Shown: positions 60,201-64,000 of the stretch, piece by piece
Position numbering within the stretch: position 1 is the first letter of the stretch
Layout: each line of letters begins with the position of its first letter
Assembly: GCA_027627225.1 (NCBI GenBank)
Contig: CM051024.1
Location: forward strand, 81,054,204 to 81,118,203
DNA: 64,000 nucleotides
DNA from: Congeria kusceri
Lineage: Eukaryota > Mollusca > Bivalvia > Myida > Dreissenidae
Direction of reading: 5' to 3'
Notes under the pieces: generated by a model
Told to the model about the DNA's origin: nothing
Seen by the model: the letters and a program-made list of their open reading frames with translations, nothing else
Database searches by the model: none
Translations under genes and position numbers: made by a program

Positions 60201-60929
60201 TATTTTAGATTGTTTGGTGTCATTAAGTACACGGTTATTCTATCGGCATCCAACTAATTATTATCCGTCAAGTTCCGAATTTCTAGCATGTGTTTATCTG
60301 CGGCTTTATTTTTGTGTAAATTGTGTAAGGTCCGCGTCAATTTTACCGAATTTGCTTTCATGGCAAAGGATTCAAAGATTCAGCTGCTGGCATTTATAAA
60401 GTTTAAGACTTCTTTTAATGTTCATACATGAATGTTTATGTTTATAATCCAGATGGTTTTGAAGGATTACCCGTTCGCCTTGTGGATGGATTCATCGATA
60501 CGTTTTAAGGAAGCTAACATTTCACAACTGTTCGACATGGCTCGAAAACTGGATGTCATCTGTATGGCCGGCGACGGATCAATCGCGCTTCGAACACTTC
60601 CGGCGACCTTCGAATATTTTAGCGAGCAGCCGTGCACCTTCCAAAATCTGTCAGAAATTCAAGCTGGATTTTCGATCACACGAACAGCTCCATTTGTTGT
60701 GGAGAACATACTAAAGCCTTGGGTTGCATGCGCCCTTCTGATTGACTGTATGGCGCCACACGATGGACCTATGAAATATTTATATTGTGGTCAGCATGGA
60801 AAAGTTTATGGCGACTGTCATAGATTTGATCAGTCCGTGTGGGGAATACTGCTGTATCGCGCTTACGGCTATGACGTTTTCAAACACATGCACAACTTTC
60901 GAGGAGATTTTGTGTATATATCACGGTGA
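47338..60929 (+). CDS. DUF1647-like type II membrane protein, gene copy B (7 exons)
   Basis: Same seven-exon plan as copy A: 47338-47359, 53737-53796, 56062-56229, 57692-57805, 58918-59114, 59896-60000, 60453-60929, with the same phases and donor types. The product is about 380 residues. Exons 2-5 differ from copy A at only four residues (A/E and N/K in exon 2, D/E in exon 4, E/K in exon 5). The end of exon 6 and exon 7 differ strongly, and the C-terminus ('FVYISR') is shorter. I see no stop or frameshift in the model, so both genes look intact. Role and location are inferred as for copy A: secretory-pathway membrane protein, enzymatic activity unproven. Confidence 0.8.
48559..48829 (-). repeat. 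TTAA-type TIR element, copy B intron 1 (right end lost)
   Basis: Counterpart of 8950-9276. It starts 'TTAAAGGGAC' but lacks 'TATGTCA' and stops after 'CCCCTTTTGGATGG', joining sequence found near 9490 in copy A. The right terminus and about 200 bp beyond it are deleted. Confidence 0.7.
49449..49723 (+). mobile_element. Mariner left end, copy B
   Basis: Keeps the left terminus 'CGAGGGGCGATCAATAATTA' and about 270 bp, then joins directly to sequence equal to 11958 in copy A. The transposase and right terminus are gone, showing a deletion after duplication. Confidence 0.85.
50293..51422. repeat. Insertion private to copy B with trinucleotide repeats
   Basis: About 1.13 kb absent from copy A (which reads straight through near 12517). 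Contains (GAC/GAT)n at 50560-50640 and long (TTA)n then (GTA)n tracts at 51070-51250. The open frames of Leu, Val, Asn or Thr runs are microsatellite artefacts. No transposon termini clearly identified. Confidence 0.75.
53052..53504 (+). other. Unrecognised open stretches, copy B
   Basis: Counterpart of 14160-14715 without the 100 bp insertion, so one frame runs 81 codons (53052-53297, with 'TSRQAWRDMTSPLSLRTAAL') and another 65 codons (53307-53504). No known domain seen; no start or splice context links it to gene B. Confidence 0.3.
53737..53796 (+). CDS. Gene B exon 2
   Basis: Acceptor TTACAG, donor GTAAAG. It encodes GPGFR then MEILRRKKWLSFVVL; the Met at 53751 is the alternative start. 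The A-to-E and N-to-K changes keep the basic character in front of the anchor. Confidence 0.75.
53988..54085 (-). repeat. Relic of the hairpin element, copy B
   Basis: Duplicate of 15186-15285, slightly closer to the intact element ('CACAAGACCAGGCAGTAACC'). Confidence 0.5.
54864..55160 (+). other. Conserved open segment in intron 2, copy B
   Basis: Same segment as 16098-16397 without indels. Several differences change residues (two Tyr to Cys, Ser to Thr, Arg to Gly) and the donor-like GTAAGT is GTTAGT, so I see no sign of selection on the protein. Confidence 0.3.
56062..56229 (+). CDS. Gene B exon 3
   Basis: Same length and protein as copy A exon 3. The two possible in-frame acceptors six bases apart (CACCAG and TTTCAG) are both kept. 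Donor GTATTG at 56230. Confidence 0.8.
56290..56358. repeat. Local inverted duplication in gene B intron 3
   Basis: 'AAACAAATGACTAAAAAGAC' then AT/TG alternation then 'GTCTTTTTTGTCATTTGTTT': a hairpin. Copy A has only the right arm (17520-17540). Confidence 0.8.
56836..57070 (-). repeat. 87-bp tandem repeat, copy B intron 3
   Basis: Counterpart of the copy A repeat. The minus-strand open frame is 159 codons (56648-57127). Unit count and order are unchanged. Confidence 0.7.
57692..57805 (+). CDS. Gene B exon 4
   Basis: Acceptor TGCTTGCAG, donor GTATTG at 57806, 114 bp as in A. One residue change ('NESRR' against 'NDSRR'). The frame again stays open past the donor to a stop ending at 57957. 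Confidence 0.8.
58918..59114 (+). CDS. Gene B exon 5
   Basis: Acceptor TTGCCAG, donor GTAAGG at 59115, 197 bp as in A. Family signatures are intact; one residue change ('MFKNFN' against 'MFENFN'). Confidence 0.85.
59896..60000 (+). CDS. Gene B exon 6
   Basis: Acceptor TTTTTAG, donor GTAAGG at 60001, 35 codons. The first part matches copy A almost perfectly. From about 59957 it diverges ('QLKTYAFKPLSIL'), marking the end of the recent duplication. Confidence 0.85.
60453..60929 (+). CDS. Gene B exon 7 (C-terminal domain and stop)
   Basis: Acceptor ATCCAG ends at 60452; 158 codons then TGA. The 'WMDSSIRF', 'LRTLPATFEYF', 'IQAGFSI', 'VENILKPW', 'YGDCHRFDQS' and 'LYRAYGYDVF' blocks are kept, so the divergence from copy A lies between conserved blocks, as expected for two functional paralogues. 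The three sites most unlike A lie around 'HDGPMKYLYCGQHGK'. Confidence 0.87.
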   Translation: MVLKDYPFALWMDSSIRFKEANISQLFDMARKLDVICMAGDGSIALRTLPATFEYFSEQPCTFQNLSEIQAGFSITRTAPFVVENILKPWVACALLIDCMAPHDGPMKYLYCGQHGKVYGDCHRFDQSVWGILLYRAYGYDVFKHMHNFRGDFVYISR

Positions 60930-61166
60930 ATCCAATACACTATTAGCGAAACAATAGTGTTTAATAGATGGCGATTGTGTTCTTGGGCCCAGTAACTAAA
61001 TGTATAGCATTTCCTAAAGGGAATGTCAGACTTGCTATTATGTATGATAACCCCCTAATATTATTTACAACTGTCACCTCGCCTATCAGCTTCATTGGTA
61101 TTTATATCATTCTCTTACTGTATTCCAGTGTATTCGTTACCCTTTCTTGTTGCGAATAAGCTTGTA

Positions 61167-61172
61167 AATAAA
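61167..61172 (+). promoter_or_regulatory. Candidate poly(A) signal, gene B
   Basis: AATAAA about 238 bp after the stop codon of gene B. Use is inferred only. Confidence 0.35.
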
Positions 61173-61179
61173 AGCAAAA

Positions 61180-61830
61180 TACCATCGTGCTATACTTGAG
61201 TCAAGCCAAGCTTTTAGCATTACACACACGTCCTTATTCATAACATAATTAGCTTACCTCTATGAGACCGTCGGTTATTCGTGAAACCATTATTTGGCAA
61301 GATTGAACTGGCACTCATTATTTTTTGCCAATATATTCTATAGTTAACGGAATTAAAACCACAACACAAACTCGTGAGATATTTCTGCTGAGACTATTAT
61401 TATACGCTTTACTACAGACGAATATTAGTCGGTGTAATTTTAAACTGCTAGACCGCTAGGAAAGTTTCCGTTGACTTTCCGGTATTTTAAAGTTATTTTA
61501 CAATACAATAGACGCCGCGCCTATTTGATGTACCTGACTATGGAACTGGTCTGTCCGAATTTCAGTCTAAATGCACAAGTGCTTTTATGCATGCATCACG
61601 GTATCATATAGCATGTTCTTTGTGATCTATAATTGACTACCAAACAAACGACGATTTTGATACAAAAATTAATCAGTTCATATTTCAACCTTGTCAAATA
61701 TGTCCGGTTTTCATATCGTGCAACACATATCTGTAGTAAAATCGAGTGCGTACGTGTTTACTCAATATTATTTCTGATGCGTCAGGTTAACAATTCCGGA
61801 CTGTGTTTCATGTATTGCTGTTGACGTGTT
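61180..61830. other. No gene seen downstream of gene B
   Basis: AT-rich sequence unlike the 3' flank of gene A; no further exons found. Confidence 0.45.
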
Positions 61831-61834
61831 GTTG

Positions 61835-61866
61835 TTGTTGTTGTTGTGTGTGTTGTTGTTGTTTTT
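61835..61866 (+). repeat. (TTG)n microsatellite
   Basis: Run of GTT/TTG units between 61830 and 61866. The Cys-rich 90-codon frame over it is an artefact. Confidence 0.85.
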
Positions 61867-62072
61867 TCAAATATTTTGGAACCATTTTAGTCCTGTGTAT
61901 ATACATGTATACGTGTAAAACACATGGACTTAAACCCGTTTTCTTAAGCAATATTCTTTCAAGATCCCGTTCCGCGAATAATATCAAATATTTTAATTAT
62001 GCGAGAATCGAATTCCTGTCTGTGTGCATACGCGTATATTCAGTGGTCATCGTGCTAGATTTTACTCATTTA

Positions 62073-63160
62073 TAGCTCGACTATTCGAATAATAAGGGAG
62101 CTTTCCTACTGGTCCCGGCGTCCGCTTCGGCGGACGTCTTAACTTGGCTCAGGTTTATAGTTAAAAGTCAAGTGACTTCAAAACTACATTCGTTATTTAT
62201 TTAAAACATGGCATATATCTTTGTCATCAACTCCGGCATCAGGGGCAACATTACCAATAACTTTGTTTTGTATTTTGACATAGTGCTGCCCCTTTTTCAC
62301 ATAGATTTGCAGGTAAAAGTTTTTATTTGAATGTCTGATAACTTGAAAACTTGATAACTTAAATTATTCACTTGAAACGTGGAATGTACCTGTGTCATCA
62401 ACTACAGTGTCAGTTGCCCCAATCCACATAACAATGTTTTGTATTCTGACAAGAGTTTTGTCCGCTTTTCGAATAGATTTTAAGTTTAAAGTTTGTATTT
62501 AAGTCTCATAACTTCTAATGTACACAAGTTATTCACTTGAAACCTGAACTTTACCGTTATCGTCACTTTTAGCATCAGGTGCAACAATGCCCATAACGCT
62601 GTTTTGTATTTTGACAGAGGTATTCCTCTTTTTCAAATAGATTTCAGTTTGAAGTTTTTATTCAAAAGTCACATAATTTCTAAATTACATAGGGTATTCA
62701 CTTGATTCTTGGACTACAGCTTTGTTTTCAACTCAAGCATCAATTGCAGCAATCTACAAATATATCTGGTTTGTATTATGACAGATTATTCCCCCCTATT
62801 CACATAGGTTTTCGGGTAAGAGGTTTTATTTAAGTCTCATACTTTCAAAACTACGTAAAGTGTTAACTTGAAATTTGAAATATATCTTTGCCGTCAACCC
62901 CAGCATCAGTCCCCGTAACTCAGTTTTGTATTTTGACACGCTTATGCACCTTTTTCACTAAGATTTTGATAATACATTTGAGGTTTAACAGTCTTTAAAC
63001 TGCAAAACTACATACGCTCTTCACTTGAACCTTTAAGAATAACATTGCCATCAACTTCAGCATCCGATAAAATAATTGCATAACTCAGCTTTGTATTTAG
63101 ACAGATTTATGCCCCTTCCACCTGAAATCCATCTGAAATACTTGGAATAGTCGAGCGCGC
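62073..63160 (+). repeat. TIR-bounded tandem-repeat element (GCTCGACTATTC type)
   Basis: Begins 'TAGCTCGACTATTCGAATAA' and ends 'GGAATAGTCGAGCGCGCTGT', so the termini are inverted. The interior consists of about six degenerate units of about 170 bp sharing 'TTCACTTGAAACGTGGAATG', 'ATCAACTCCAGCATCAG', 'GTTTTGTATTTTGACA' and 'CCCTTTTTCACATAGATTT'. A bivalve-type dispersed element; no coding potential. Confidence 0.8.
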
Positions 63161-63164
63161 TGTT

Positions 63165-64000
63165 CTTTCACTGCTATAGTTCTATTAAATATCGGTTTCG
63201 AAAACATCGCGCGTATTACGATCTGAGTATAGAAAACTTAAGAATAGTGAGAGACTGTCATTGCTTTTAACAAGTACAAAAACAACATTTTAGCGTGATA
63301 TATAAGATAACGTATGTATGTGAAATTTGTCAAAATAACATGTTTTAAACCTCAGTGGATATTTAATTACTTAAAGGCAAAACTTAGTGTGTGTCTATGT
63401 AATTAAACAATATATGCTTGGTTTTGGCTTTAAACCATTTTGTTATTTCTTATAATCCAAATATTGTTGACACTTATATAATATCTAGTACTCAAACAAA
63501 TCTCAGTGATTAGTTTTAAAACATTTCGCCAACGGCATTCGTTGCAACAAGCAAATAATTGCACTACATTTACGTTGAAAATTGATACATCTTTGATTTT
63601 TTGTCCCATTTCGAGTACTACTACACTCGACCACTATATCAATACTGTGTTAACATTATAAATATGAACATATGCAAATACATTAATAATAATAATGTAT
63701 ATTAATGTTATAGAGTTATAGGTAGTTAACATGTTTAGACTCAAACATTTGTATTGTAAGCAATGAGTGGACAATGATATTTCACTGAAGAACTTGGATT
63801 GCAATTACATACATTAATAATGTTTCATTATTTAATAAAAATATGCATATGTTTATTCTAATAAAATGTGTTAATTACATGCATGTCCAATGATGATATC
63901 ACTTATAAGTTGTCATATGCATTACACACAAAATGATATTTTGTCAAGATTTCCAATCATATCACTATAATAGACTTGTACTGTATTACTGTATGAGATA
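63165..64000. other. No gene seen
   Basis: AT-rich sequence to the window end; nothing annotatable. Confidence 0.45.

Noticed and set aside
61803..62075. Cys-rich secreted peptide
   Set aside because: Cysteines come from a (TTG)n microsatellite; no signal peptide or cysteine pattern.

Overview
This is eukaryotic, AT-rich, repeat-dense genomic DNA. Three things point to a bivalve mollusc: spliced genes with long introns, a set of dispersed tandem-type repeats of kinds I recognise from bivalve genomes (the 'TGACCTTGACC' array, the 'CTCTAGAGTGTTAACAAGC' array, the 'GCTCGACTATTC' element, the 'CCCCATCTCC' element), and SINE-, mariner-, Harbinger-, LINE- and DIRS-type relics. Species cannot be decided from the sequence. 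There are no bacterial-style operons, and most long open frames are chance or repeat-derived.

The only convincing host gene is present twice in the same orientation. Gene copy A (about 7751-23181) and gene copy B (about 47338-60929) each have seven coding exons with GT-AG junctions. The first four introns are phase 1 and the last two phase 0. The joined product is about 385 residues in A and 380 in B. It is predicted to be a type II (signal-anchor) membrane protein with a short stem and a region I assign to the DUF1647-like family (glycosyltransferase-like, biochemical function unknown).

The copies lie in a direct segmental duplication (A about 3256-21280, B about 43474-59957, start-to-start spacing about 40.2 kb) that also carries the upstream region and introns. 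Homology is near-perfect through the first half of exon 6. It then drops abruptly: the end of exon 6 differs, intron 6 is unrelated, and exon 7 is only about 80% identical in protein. At least one copy is therefore a recombinant of two paralogues. A third, older relic of the first exon and intron 1 lies at 36.7-37.4 kb, and a weak match to copy A's 3' flank lies at 39.2-39.5 kb, so the locus looks like a decaying paralogue array.

Layout: 1-3255, unique sequence with a tRNA-like repeat and a hairpin element; 3256-23181, duplication copy A with gene A; 23182-43473, a mobile-element-rich spacer (SINE, hairpin MITEs, a dead LINE inside a foldback-type inverted repeat, a minisatellite, a DIRS-type reverse transcriptase relic, two TIR elements with tRNA-like cores, the third gene relic, a large nuclear-receptor-motif tandem array and a hAT-like end); 43474-60929, copy B with gene B; 60930-64000, unique sequence plus a TIR-bounded tandem-repeat element.
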